Assembly: GCA_024403795.1 (NCBI GenBank)
Contig: JAKSRD010000009.1
Location: 1 to 57,712, forward strand
DNA from: Saccharofermentans sp.
GTDB taxonomy: Bacteria; Bacillota; Clostridia; Saccharofermentanales; Saccharofermentanaceae
DNA: 57,712 nucleotides
Direction of reading: 5' to 3'
This document shows, piece by piece, positions 1 to 8,683 of the stretch (its first letter is position 1; every line of letters begins with the position of its first letter). Made by a program: the position numbers and the translations under genes. The notes beneath the pieces were generated by a model. The model saw only the letters and a program-made list of their open reading frames with translations. It was not told the DNA's origin and made no database searches.

Positions 1-30
1 GATAAGAATATGAAATCGCGTTGGTTCAGC

Positions 31-102
31 GTGACTTTCTGTCACTTTAAGCCAAATCTCACGCTAAACCTCACGCTACTGCGTGATGTTCTGCGTGATT
101 TT
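31..102. terminator. Double-dyad hairpin upstream of putP
   Basis: TCACGC occurs at 59-64 and 71-76, and its complement GCGTGA at 81-86 and 93-98. This gives a symmetrical stem of about 18 bp with 15 pairs and a TACT loop, followed by TTTT. A smaller GTGAC/GTCAC hairpin lies at 31-45. It may be the terminator of a gene left of the window. The even 12-bp spacing of the half sites would also suit an operator. Confidence 0.45.
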
Positions 103-174
103 CAAGGACCAAAGAAAAACGTGAAGAGACTGTTTTGCGTATTTACGCATATTATATGCGCGCGAAAATATCAC

Positions 175-203
175 TTTAGTTAACTACATTGCTCTGCTAT
201 AAT
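175..203 (+). promoter_or_regulatory. Putative sigma-A promoter of putP
   Basis: A perfect -10 TATAAT at 198-203 is preceded by 17 bp and a weak -35 (TTTAGT, 175-180). It lies about 30 bp before the putP start codon. Confidence 0.45.
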
Positions 204-235
204 ACGAAAGTTATGACTAATTAAAGGAGTATGTT

Positions 236-1786
236 ATGGACAAAATCATTGCTTTCATACTCTATTTCGTCGTCCTTCTTGCCATCGGTATCTATTTCTT
301 CCTGAAGAGTAGGAATGCTGACGAAAAAGAGTATTTCTTAGGCGGCAGACAGATGGGTCCTTTTGTTACTGCGATGAGTGCGCAGGCATCGGACATGAGC
401 GGCTGGCTCCTGATGGGTTTCCCGGGCGCGATTTTCGCAGCCGGCATGGGACAGGTTTGGATCGGTATCGGTCTCGGACTCGGAACCATTGCTAACTGGC
501 TCTTCGTAGCTACAAGACTTCGCCGTTTCTCAAAGGCATCCAACGACTCGATCACTCTTCCTCAGTATCTTACAAACAGATTCGCGAGCCAGAGTTCGGT
601 ATTGAAGGTTGTATGCGCGATCATCTTCCTCATCAGCTTCACGGTATACGTTGCTTCCGCATTCGTTGCAGGCACTGCCGTATTCACTTCCGTACTGCCC
701 TGGTTTGCCGATCATCAGCACCTCGCGATGATCATCTTTGCAGTACTCATTCTCATCTATACATTCCTTGGCGGTTACAAGGCAGTATGCTGGACAGACT
801 TTTTCCAGGGTCTCATGATGCTCGTTGCTCTTCTTGCAGTACCGATCGCCATGAAGGCTTCAGGTAACTTCGATTCTTCTTACTACGGTGCATTTGCCGA
901 TGGTGTAAGCTCATTCGGAACGAATCCTTTTGCAGCACCCTGGCAGGAGATCGTAACAGGCTTGGGCTGGGGTCTCGGCTACTTCGGCATGCCTCACATT
1001 CTCGTTCGATTCATGTCCATCGAGAAGCCTTCCCAGATCAAGAAATCAGCAACTGTTGCCATCTTCTGGGTTATCCTGACTCTTGCAGCAGCTTCCCTCA
1101 TTGCTTTCTTCGGAAGAACCTACATTCTCTCCACCGGTGAAGCTCTCGCAGCTAAGCTCCTGCCTTCAGACAAGGCTAACATCTTTATCACTGTCGTAGG
1201 TGATATCTTCCCGGGCTTCATCGCAGGAATCCTTCTGTCAGCCATCATTGCCGCTGCAATGTCCACTGCCGACTCACAGCTCCTCGTTGCTTCTTCGGCA
1301 TTTACAAGTGATATCTACAAACCCTTGATCCGTAAGGATAAGGCTACGGATAAGGAGATGCTCTGGCTCGGCCGTATCGTAGTTTTGGTTGTTGCCGTTG
1401 TAGCATTCATTATCGCTGTTCAGGGTCTCGATAACAAAGACTCATGGGCTGCCGACATCATGAACATGGTTGAGAACGCATGGGGTCTGTTCGGTGCAGC
1501 CTTCGGTCCTGTCGTTATCCTCTCTCTGTTCTGGAAGCGCTTTAACTATCAGGGCGCAGTTGCCGGAATCATTGCAGGTGCAGTTGCCGACATCGCTTGG
1601 CTCCTCCTCTGCACAAACACGATCATCTCCGAGCCTGCCATCGCAGCTACCGGTATTTACGAGATCGTTCCCGGCTTCATCTTCGGTCTCGTTGTCTCTG
1701 TCATTGTTACTCTTGCAACAAAGGCTCCGGGCAAGGAAGTAGAAGAGATCTACGCTAAGGCAACAAATAAGTCTCTTGATGACTGA
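236..1786 (+). CDS. putP: Sodium/proline symporter PutP (SSS family)
   Basis: This is a 516-residue solute:sodium symporter with about 13 hydrophobic segments, the usual PutP length. The region near residues 48-75 carries SAQASDMSGWLLMG, the conserved TM2 sodium/proline-site region of PutP, and RRFSKASNDSITLPQYL follows in the next loop. It should import L-proline with Na+ across the cytoplasmic membrane, for nitrogen, carbon or osmotic use. The ATG at 236 has AGGAG at 225-229, and an ATG at 231 opens only a two-codon frame. It is monocistronic, with a -10 box upstream and a strong terminator downstream. Proline as the exact substrate is inferred from family resemblance. Confidence 0.9.
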   Translation: MDKIIAFILYFVVLLAIGIYFFLKSRNADEKEYFLGGRQMGPFVTAMSAQASDMSGWLLMGFPGAIFAAGMGQVWIGIGLGLGTIANWLFVATRLRRFSKASNDSITLPQYLTNRFASQSSVLKVVCAIIFLISFTVYVASAFVAGTAVFTSVLPWFADHQHLAMIIFAVLILIYTFLGGYKAVCWTDFFQGLMMLVALLAVPIAMKASGNFDSSYYGAFADGVSSFGTNPFAAPWQEIVTGLGWGLGYFGMPHILVRFMSIEKPSQIKKSATVAIFWVILTLAAASLIAFFGRTYILSTGEALAAKLLPSDKANIFITVVGDIFPGFIAGILLSAIIAAAMSTADSQLLVASSAFTSDIYKPLIRKDKATDKEMLWLGRIVVLVVAVVAFIIAVQGLDNKDSWAADIMNMVENAWGLFGAAFGPVVILSLFWKRFNYQGAVAGIIAGAVADIAWLLLCTNTIISEPAIAATGIYEIVPGFIFGLVVSVIVTLATKAPGKEVEEIYAKATNKSLDD

Positions 1787-1828
1787 TATGTTGTGCTGCC
1801 GCTGACAGCGGTCTTGAGTTGAATTATT

Positions 1829-1883
1829 AGGGTTGTCCCTTGTAGCGGTTAAGTGCCGCCCGGGGACAGCCCTTTAGTTTTTT
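1829..1883 (+). terminator. Rho-independent terminator after putP
   Basis: AGGGTTGTCCC (1829-1839) pairs with GGGACAGCCCT (1863-1873), with one G-T pair. The stem is followed by a T run ending near 1883, then an unusual run of eight G. Confidence 0.8.
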
Positions 1884-1925
1884 GGGGGGGGAGAAAAGCT
1901 CTTTCGGGTGCTTTTTATCTGTGAT

Positions 1926-2213
1926 GAGTAGAATCCGGAATTCCTGATACATTTGAACCGGAGAAGTGATGCTAATGTATCTGAGAAGTGTGATTATCTA
2001 AGTTTCAGATACATTTTTTATCTGGAAATTTATATTTGAGCAGTTTCAGATACATTTTGTATCTGAGACAAGAAAAATCCTGAATTCCAGATACATTTGA
2101 CCTGAAGAAGTGATGCAAATGTATCTGAGATACGTGATTTTCGAGGTTTCAGATACAATTTTTATCTGGAATTTAATTTTCAAGTGATTTCAGATACAAC
2201 GGCCAATCTGGGA
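1926..2213. repeat. Intergenic repeat array A: two 144-bp units
   Basis: Two imperfect units start near 1926 and 2071. ATACATTTGA at 1947 recurs at 2091, exactly 144 bp on. Each unit is built from inverted copies of CAGATACATTTG/CAAATGTATCTG and ATCTGGAAAT, so it can fold into several hairpins. A related array with the same period lies at 16247-16480. No coding potential is evident. The stretch from 1884 to 2291 contains nothing else I recognise. Confidence 0.8.
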
Positions 2214-2291
2214 CCGGAGCGCCGACATAGAGCGCCGACATAGTATGAATTCCTGTCTGCCACAACAACAGACCTGATCTTACTTACGCGC

Positions 2292-3554
2292 TTACGCGTC
2301 TTCGAAGAGCACCTTGTTCTGATTCTTATCAAAGAGTACAAGGTAACCTGCATCGCCGTCTTTCAGGTGCCTGAATTGGGAGTCGGAGATAGAGATCTCA
2401 TCATATGCGCCTGAAGGGGTGCTCAGAACACAGCGGTATTTTCTTGCTGAAGATAAACTAACGGAGAGAGGCTCATCTGCGATCCTTTTGATGACCATGA
2501 CGCGTGATGTTTTAAAGCGATTGTTTTTGAGTTCACGGAGAAGGTCGATGTATTCTTTCTCGAGCAGGAAGACCAGTACCAGGTTCGAGAGGTAAGCTGC
2601 TGCCAGCATGGCGATGCGGATCTCAGTCGCAAAGGTATTCGGCTTGATCGCAAAGACCATAAGCAAGTTCATTGCCACGAGAAGTATCGCATACAGGAGG
2701 ATAAGGTTGTTATGTCCGGTGGCTTTGCGTGTGAACTTGATGAGAAAGATAAAGTAAACGGGGAAATACATGAAGATCGTCAAGATCAGAAACGGACGGA
2801 ATCTATCCGGCGCGATAGCGTTCATCACAAATAATACGAAGCTCAGCGTGAGCGGGAGCAGCATTATCAGGTTAGTGATAAGAGATGGACGGTACTTCTT
2901 ATTGCAGGAATTGATGATGGCGGTCTGAGCCTGCTCATCAGCTTTCTCGAATACGATTGCAGCTGTTTGTCCGTTGACACCGGAACTGCCGAACAACTCG
3001 CTCGGGAAAAACCAGAAAGGGTCAAAGTCAAGTTTGACGGATTCATCTTCGACCATGACCATAACACCGGTAAGTCCGGTCTGAAGACGTCTTCTCATTG
3101 CTTCTTTGATGGCGATCCTCGCGCCGGCACCTTGACGGTCAAGCGAATTCATGTAAACAAATATGCGGTTGTTACCTTCAACATTTTCAGTGGTTAAGGC
3201 GGTGATCTGAACATGGCTGATCTTGAACCTGTGTTCATTTGCCTTACGGATGTATCGAAGAGCGTCTTTGAGCTGAACGGATGAGAATACAAACCAGACC
3301 GGGAGAACGAGCGCACAAAGTATTATTGCTTTCAGTGAATCAGTGTTTTCGCTTGGCGAGCCTCCCAGAGCAAGACCTAAGACAAGTAAGATGAACATAA
3401 AAGTGATCAATGCCAGCGATACGATCGAGATATCTCTTGCGCGCATGCATGATTTTTTCAGTTTCTCGGAATAATCTGTCATTTCTTTCTCAGACGACTT
3501 GATCCAGAACTCGTCTCCGATGTTGGACTCAACGAATGGTTTGGCACTGAACAT
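2292..3554 (-). CDS. Six-TM membrane protein of unknown function
   Basis: This 420-residue protein has two hydrophobic helices near residues 40-95, a soluble alpha/beta region of about 130 residues, and four more helices near 225-350. A cytosolic C-terminal segment follows. The start at 3554 (MFSAKPF) is chosen because GAGGAGGAG lies 6 bases upstream; the longer frame from 3581 reads through that ribosome binding site. I do not recognise the family. It is monocistronic and divergent from the SDR gene. The hydrophilic middle and end could be sensory or adaptor domains, but nothing catalytic is visible. Confidence 0.75.
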   Translation of the reverse strand: MFSAKPFVESNIGDEFWIKSSEKEMTDYSEKLKKSCMRARDISIVSLALITFMFILLVLGLALGGSPSENTDSLKAIILCALVLPVWFVFSSVQLKDALRYIRKANEHRFKISHVQITALTTENVEGNNRIFVYMNSLDRQGAGARIAIKEAMRRRLQTGLTGVMVMVEDESVKLDFDPFWFFPSELFGSSGVNGQTAAIVFEKADEQAQTAIINSCNKKYRPSLITNLIMLLPLTLSFVLFVMNAIAPDRFRPFLILTIFMYFPVYFIFLIKFTRKATGHNNLILLYAILLVAMNLLMVFAIKPNTFATEIRIAMLAAAYLSNLVLVFLLEKEYIDLLRELKNNRFKTSRVMVIKRIADEPLSVSLSSARKYRCVLSTPSGAYDEISISDSQFRHLKDGDAGYLVLFDKNQNKVLFEDA

Positions 3555-3773
3555 AGATCTCTCCTCCTCAGAAAAAATCACAAAATTTTGATACTTTCCA
3601 TCATATTTTACATCAACGCATCGAAATCGATAAGGTGAGAATCAGCGGTTTTGATGGCGGGTTCTTCCGGCATGCACCCGATTGCCACAAAAACAAACTT
3701 AAATTCGATATTTTGGATCTATTCGGATTGATATAATTTTCGCGGAGTCTCTCGAAAACGGAGGTCTAAAACC

Positions 3774-4499
3774 ATGCAGGATCTTAAAGGTAAGTGGGTG
3801 CTTATTACCGGTGCAGCGCGCGGTCTCGGAAGGCTCGCGGCAAAGACGATGGCCGGACAGGGTTGCAATCTTATCCTTCACAGCAGAGATACGGAGCACA
3901 CCAAAGCACTTGAGGAAGAATTCAAGGCAATGGGACTTGAGTGCCATTCGGTTGCAGCTGATCTGAACGATATTCCTTCGGTACAGCAGATGCTCGAAGA
4001 GATCGATGCACTCGGTGTGCAGGTTGATGTCATCCTCAATAATGCCGGTCTTCAGATCGCATACAGGACAGAGTATTGCAATACTCCGCCGGAAGATTTC
4101 ACCGTAAGCTTCAACATCAATACGATAGCTCCGGCTATGATCTGCTATCACTATCTTCCCAAGATGATCGAACGCGGTTACGGCCGCATCGTAAATACCA
4201 CGAGCGGGATCGACAAGGAGCCTGAACAGGCAGGCTATTCGGCTGCTAAAGCGGCACTTGATAAGATCACAAGAGACATGGCTTCACGTCTTAACGGAAC
4301 CGGCGTAACCATGAATCTTACCGATCCGGGCTGGTGCAGGACCGATCTCGGAGGACCCAATGCGCCCAACGCACCCGAGAGTGCAATACCGGGTGTTGTC
4401 GTCGGAGCATTTGTTGATGACGATGTTAACGGTCAGATCTTCCGCGCACAGGAATTTGCGGGAATGACGCTTGAAGAAGCGGTCGCAAGCATAAAGTAA
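3774..4499 (+). CDS. Short-chain dehydrogenase/reductase (SDR)
   Basis: This 241-residue classical SDR has the Rossmann motif TGAARGLG near residues 12-19, NNAG near 90 and the catalytic YxxxK (YSAAK) near residues 155-160, with an upstream serine in NTTSG. It should be a soluble NAD(P)(H)-dependent oxidoreductase. The substrate cannot be deduced. The start has GGAGG about 9 bases upstream. It is followed after 32 bp by an iron-dependent alcohol dehydrogenase on the same strand, so the two are probably co-transcribed and may act on related aldehyde/alcohol or ketone substrates. Length is normal for the family and nothing looks broken. Confidence 0.85.
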   Translation: MQDLKGKWVLITGAARGLGRLAAKTMAGQGCNLILHSRDTEHTKALEEEFKAMGLECHSVAADLNDIPSVQQMLEEIDALGVQVDVILNNAGLQIAYRTEYCNTPPEDFTVSFNINTIAPAMICYHYLPKMIERGYGRIVNTTSGIDKEPEQAGYSAAKAALDKITRDMASRLNGTGVTMNLTDPGWCRTDLGGPNAPNAPESAIPGVVVGAFVDDDVNGQIFRAQEFAGMTLEEAVASIK

Positions 4500-4531
4500 A
4501 CTCACGAAGCAATTATCAGGAGGGTTATCTC

Positions 4532-5683
4532 ATGGAAAATTTTACATTCTATTCACCTACAAAGTTTGTTTTCGGCAAGGGCGCCGAGAATGAAGCAGGT
4601 AAGTTGGTCAAGGCTTACGGCGGAAGCAAAGTTCTCCTCCACTTCGGCGGCGGAAGCGTCATCCGTTCGGGACTTTTAGACAGAGTAAAGGCATCTCTCG
4701 ATGCTGAGAATATTCCCTATATTGAACTCGGCGGCGTTAAGCCGAATCCGAGGAGCGGTCTTGTTTATGAGGGCATCGACCTCTGCCGTAAGGAAGGCGT
4801 CGATTTCATTCTTGCAGTAGGCGGCGGAAGCTCGATCGATTCTTCCAAGGCGATCGCAGCAGGCGTTGTTTACGACGGCGATTTCTGGGATTTCTACTGC
4901 GGCAAGCCGATCGATACTGCTCTTCCGGTAGGTACCGTTCTGACGATCGCTGCTGCAGGCAGTGAGGGTTCAGGCGACTCAGTCATTACCAAAGAAGAGG
5001 GCATGTTCAAGAGAGGTGCGAGCGGTGAGGGCATCAGACCTAAGTTCAGCATCCTGAATCCCGAGCTCACACAGACACTTCCCGCATATCAGACAGCTTG
5101 CGGAATTACCGACATCATGGCTCATCTTTATGAGCGTTATCTTACAAACACAAAGGACGTTGAAGTAACCGACCGCCTTATCGAGGCGCTCCTTATCACG
5201 ATGAAGAATGAAGGTCCGAAGGTTATTGCTGATCCGAACAACTATGAGGCTCGCGCAAACATCATGTGGGCAGGTACGATGGCTCACACGAATTCATGCG
5301 GTGTCGGCAGATCACAGGACTGGAACAGCCACAACATCGAGCATGAGCTCTCTGCACTTTACGATTGTGCACACGGTGCTGGACTTGCAGTTACGATGCC
5401 TGCTGTTTTTAAGTATGTAATGGATCACGACGAAGCGCGTTTTACTCAGGCAGCTCAGAGAGTCTGGGGTAAGGAGACGGCTGAAGAGGGCATCAATGCT
5501 TTCCGTGATTTTCTCATCTCCATCGGCATGCCTTCAACATTAGGTGAGCTTGGCGGTAAGGAGGAAGACATTCCTGTTCTCGTTAAGAACCTTTGCTATG
5601 GTGACGGACGTACGGGTTCTATCTCCGGCTTTGTTACTCTTGATGAGAATGATTGCACCAAGATCTATCAGGCCATGATCTGA
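4532..5683 (+). CDS. Iron-containing alcohol dehydrogenase (BdhA-like)
   Basis: This 383-residue group III Fe-ADH resembles NAD(P)H-dependent butanol dehydrogenases and YqhD. The nucleotide-binding motif GGGSSID is at 97-103. The four metal ligands are visible as Asp194 and His198 (GITDIMAH), His271 (IEHELSA) and His281 (DCAHGAG). It would reduce aldehydes to alcohols during fermentation, with Fe2+ or Zn2+. AGGAGGG lies 7 bases before the ATG. It sits between the SDR gene and a membrane protein gene in a tight same-strand run. The exact substrate is unknown. Confidence 0.9.
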   Translation: MENFTFYSPTKFVFGKGAENEAGKLVKAYGGSKVLLHFGGGSVIRSGLLDRVKASLDAENIPYIELGGVKPNPRSGLVYEGIDLCRKEGVDFILAVGGGSSIDSSKAIAAGVVYDGDFWDFYCGKPIDTALPVGTVLTIAAAGSEGSGDSVITKEEGMFKRGASGEGIRPKFSILNPELTQTLPAYQTACGITDIMAHLYERYLTNTKDVEVTDRLIEALLITMKNEGPKVIADPNNYEARANIMWAGTMAHTNSCGVGRSQDWNSHNIEHELSALYDCAHGAGLAVTMPAVFKYVMDHDEARFTQAAQRVWGKETAEEGINAFRDFLISIGMPSTLGELGGKEEDIPVLVKNLCYGDGRTGSISGFVTLDENDCTKIYQAMI

Positions 5684-5698
5684 CCGGGGGGGGCATAA

Positions 5699-6817
5699 AT
5701 GAACGAGATATTCAGATCAACAGCCGGTATCCTTCTTTATATCCTGCTCGCTGTTTTGCTCATTGTTATTCCGCTCTTTCTTACAGTCTGGAATATCGTT
5801 AACAGCTTTCTTAAGAAGCCGAAGCTTGACAGAGTGATGTCTACGATCACCGTTTTATTAGGCGGAGTATACTATGCGATAGCATTATCGCTTCTCGACT
5901 TGGCAGGAGACTGGTATGAAGTGATCACTGATCTTCAGCTCCACTACCCGATCTCGTCTGAGTATTGGTGGATGGCCTGGTTCTTAGTGCCGGGAATTAT
6001 CGGCTACTTCATTCTGTTGTATTTCAAACCTCAGAAGCTGCCTCCGTTGATCTCCGTATTGTCGACTGCCTCGCTGATACTGCTCAATATCGTTCAAATG
6101 GTGTTCTTTATTCACATCTCGAAAAATGCCGACATCGCGTTGCTTTTCTTCTTGTGCTATCACTTCAACATCACGCTTCTCTCGGCTCGCGTTGTCTGCC
6201 GCCATATGAAGGCGCAGGTTGCGCTTGCAAAGGAGCGGAAAGACAAACTTGAACAGCACAAAGGCATAGCGAAGTTTTTTGATAAGATCGACACATTGTC
6301 AAAGTACACCATTGTTGTCTTCGTCGTCTTCTTTATTCTCGTAGCGATCATAGAGATAATATGCGTTCTGATGGGTCAGGGATTGGATGCACCGATCAAG
6401 GCCTTTACCGATACCGCCGACTGGACATTCTCACAGCAGATACCGCCGGCGCCGATAGACGGACACTATCTTTGCACGGTTGCCGCAGGCGGTCACAAGA
6501 AGGTCGTTAAGCCTCTGCGTCTCGGTACCAGAAGAGGCGGGACGATAGTGGTCAACAGACAGCTTTGCATCGCAAACGCGTTCGAAGAAGTAATTCAGGA
6601 GAAGTTTCCGAAGTTCCACAGATGGATCCGTCACGAATACGATACGCACGGCTATCCGCTGTCGCGCAAGATCACGACTCCTCTGAGGGCAGACCTCACA
6701 TATTACCTGATGAAGCCTTTGGAGTGGTGCTTCCTGGCCTTCCTGTATCTGGTCGACCTCAGACCGGAGCAGAGGATCGGAAGACAGTATGCTTACGTCG
6801 GAGAAGCTCGAGAATAA
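5699..6817 (+). CDS. Conserved membrane protein, DUF6688-like
   Basis: This 372-residue protein has about six hydrophobic segments (residues 8-35, 48-68, 90-110, 118-140, 148-165 and 207-230). A conserved soluble C-terminal half contains DGHYLCTVAAGGHKKVVKP, RLGTRRGG and VNRQLCIANAFEE. I associate that pattern with the DUF6688 family, from memory. No catalytic motif is evident. It begins 15 bp after the alcohol dehydrogenase stop, and its ribosome binding site is a run of eight G, so co-transcription is likely. Function unknown. Confidence 0.75.
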   Translation: MNEIFRSTAGILLYILLAVLLIVIPLFLTVWNIVNSFLKKPKLDRVMSTITVLLGGVYYAIALSLLDLAGDWYEVITDLQLHYPISSEYWWMAWFLVPGIIGYFILLYFKPQKLPPLISVLSTASLILLNIVQMVFFIHISKNADIALLFFLCYHFNITLLSARVVCRHMKAQVALAKERKDKLEQHKGIAKFFDKIDTLSKYTIVVFVVFFILVAIIEIICVLMGQGLDAPIKAFTDTADWTFSQQIPPAPIDGHYLCTVAAGGHKKVVKPLRLGTRRGGTIVVNRQLCIANAFEEVIQEKFPKFHRWIRHEYDTHGYPLSRKITTPLRADLTYYLMKPLEWCFLAFLYLVDLRPEQRIGRQYAYVGEARE

Positions 6818-6934
6818 TTCTTTTTTGTGATCGTTTCTTCTTTTCGAATTGTCCTCGAAAACGAATTACCTTAACCTCAACAAATAGTATAATGTTAGAG
6901 GTTTTTCCAAAGAATACGTGAGGGGGTGGACTGA

Positions 6935-7852
6935 ATGTTCTATGTGATCGAAGACAGACTTAGAGAGGTAACCCGCGAGAGTATTAAAGGTTCGGGCAAG
7001 CAATATGTTGCCGTGCTGACGAATGAGGAGTGGAAGCTCACGGGAGACAGCTTCGAGGTGGGAATCGATATCGAGCAGGAAGTGCCTGAGATATTCATGA
7101 CCAAAGCGGATGTTAACTACGACTCACTCACTGGTACATTCAGCATTCCGGACAGGAACAACCCTTCGGGAGAAGATTTCCAGTTTGCTTTTGTTCTTGA
7201 CGAGAAGGGCGTCATCTTCATTGATGACGGCGACAGTGCCCTGAAGATCATCAAGGGTATTCAGCGCACAAAGAAATGGAAGTTCCCGAGCCTTGAACGT
7301 TTCCTTTACGACTTCATGGATCAGATCGTCAAGGACGATCTCCGCCTCATGGAGAAGTACGAAGATGAACTTGATTCAATGGAACAGGCGATAATCGACG
7401 GTGACGAGAATCTTCCGTCAGGCCGCCTCAATGATATCCGCAATGACATTCGTTATCTCCGCATTCACTACGAACAGCTGATGGATCTGGCTCAGGAATT
7501 CGAAGAGAATGAGAACAATTTCTTTGATATCGACAACCTCAGATACTTCAGGCTTTTTATCAGCCGTGCTTCAAGACTTCGTGATACATCGATGTCTTTG
7601 CGCGACTATACGATGCAGCTGCGAGACCTTTACAAAGCTCATCTCGACATCAAGCAGAACCGCATCATGACGGTCCTCACGGTAGTAACTACGATCTTCA
7701 TGCCTCTTACTCTCATCGTCGGATGGTACGGCATGAACTTCCGCTACATGCCGGAGATCGAATGGGAGTGGGGCTATCCGGTAGTAATCATTGTGAGTGT
7801 AGTGATCGTTATAGGAAGTCTGTTGTTCTTTAAGAAGAAAAAATGGTTGTGA
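6935..7852 (+). CDS. corA: CorA family magnesium/divalent cation transporter
   Basis: This 305-residue protein has a long cytoplasmic N-terminal domain rich in acidic helices and two C-terminal transmembrane helices. The signature GMNF occurs in GWYGMNF at the end of TM1, followed by the loop MPEIEWEWGYP and TM2, then a basic tail (KKKKWL). This is the pentameric CorA channel arrangement for Mg2+ or Co2+ uptake. AGGGGGTGG lies about 7 bases before the ATG, and a TATAAT at 6888-6893 could be its -10. The stop codon sits inside the left arm of the large hairpin that follows. Confidence 0.92.
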   Translation: MFYVIEDRLREVTRESIKGSGKQYVAVLTNEEWKLTGDSFEVGIDIEQEVPEIFMTKADVNYDSLTGTFSIPDRNNPSGEDFQFAFVLDEKGVIFIDDGDSALKIIKGIQRTKKWKFPSLERFLYDFMDQIVKDDLRLMEKYEDELDSMEQAIIDGDENLPSGRLNDIRNDIRYLRIHYEQLMDLAQEFEENENNFFDIDNLRYFRLFISRASRLRDTSMSLRDYTMQLRDLYKAHLDIKQNRIMTVLTVVTTIFMPLTLIVGWYGMNFRYMPEIEWEWGYPVVIIVSVVIVIGSLLFFKKKKWL

Positions 7853-8006
7853 TAATTCTCTGTTCTTCGCCGCTGCGAACAGTCCTCGGGTGCTGAAGCA
7901 CCCTGCGGAACTTGCGGCTTCAGAAGAGAATTATCACGGAGTTGAAGGAGACCGATAGAGATAGGAAGATATGAATCTTCGCCGCTGCGAACAGTCCTCG
8001 GGTGCT
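7849..8006 (+). repeat. Structured intergenic element with 31-bp direct repeat
   Basis: GTGATAATTCTCT at the corA stop (about 7849-7861) is complementary to AGAGAATTATCAC at about 7925-7937, with a nested GGGTGCTGAAGCACCC hairpin. The 31-bp segment at 7864-7894 (begins TCTTCGCCGCTGCG, ends CTCGGGTGCT) is repeated exactly at 7976-8006, ending 5 bases before the next ATG. Confidence 0.75.
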
Positions 8007-8011
8007 AATTA

Positions 8012-8653
8012 ATGATCAATCCATTCGTAAATCTTTCCTTTTATTTCTCCTGTAAACGCGATATCAAGCGCGATAAGGAGTTTTGCGGAAGAGAGCTCGG
8101 AAAGTTTGTTCCGACTCCCTTTGAAGAGGAGTTCGGTGCGACCGGAAGTCAATCGGCACCCTATCTCGGACTTGATATCGTTCTGCAAGATCTGAAGTTA
8201 TCGCCTGATGATTCCATCATAGATATCGGATGCGGCAAAGGACGTGCGATCGCATATCTGTTAAGTCACGGATACAACTGCAAGATCACCGGCATCGAGA
8301 TCAATCCTGAGGTTGCGGCCGTTGCCCGTGAATGGACAAAATCGTATCCGAATGTAGAGATAATAGAAGGTGATGCTTTCGGACTTGATTACAATGATTA
8401 CAATGTACTCTACATGTACAGACCGATGGATACCGGAGCATTTATCTGTTTTGTCGAGCTTCTCGAAGAGACGCTGACGCATGACATCAAGCTCTACTAT
8501 TATGTCGATATCCAGAGCGGTTTTTATATTAACGGAAGGAACGGATGGACTCTTGAGAAGCAGGAGTATATCTACCGTGTGGACGGTCATTACATTCACA
8601 AGGTACCGCAGAGATATTCCGTCTGGACCTATACCGCGAAGAATAACAGATAA
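8012..8653 (+). CDS. Class I SAM-dependent methyltransferase
   Basis: This 213-residue protein carries methyltransferase motif I, IIDIGCGKGRA (about residues 70-80), followed by an acidic residue at the end of strand 2 (ITGIEINPE) and EGDAFG for motif III. This is the Rossmann-like SAM-binding fold. The weak motif IV (NVLYMYRPMD) resembles small uncharacterised methyltransferases, so the acceptor is unknown. There is no good Shine-Dalgarno before the ATG at 8012; the 31-bp repeat copy occupies that position, so translation may depend on the repeat or on an uncertain start. It is convergent with the zinc-ribbon gene. Confidence 0.8.
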   Translation: MINPFVNLSFYFSCKRDIKRDKEFCGRELGKFVPTPFEEEFGATGSQSAPYLGLDIVLQDLKLSPDDSIIDIGCGKGRAIAYLLSHGYNCKITGIEINPEVAAVAREWTKSYPNVEIIEGDAFGLDYNDYNVLYMYRPMDTGAFICFVELLEETLTHDIKLYYYVDIQSGFYINGRNGWTLEKQEYIYRVDGHYIHKVPQRYSVWTYTAKNNR

Positions 8654-8683
8654 GCAGTGTCAGTGTCCGGAAGGATCTTCCGA

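Noticed and set aside
1926..2213. Possible CRISPR array in the repeated CAGATACAT region
   Set aside because: Repeat units are 144 bp and internally palindromic, and whole units are similar with no unique spacers. No cas genes are near.
3699..4151. 150-codon minus-strand frame inside the SDR gene
   Set aside because: It is the shadow of a clear SDR coding sequence with all family motifs on the plus strand.
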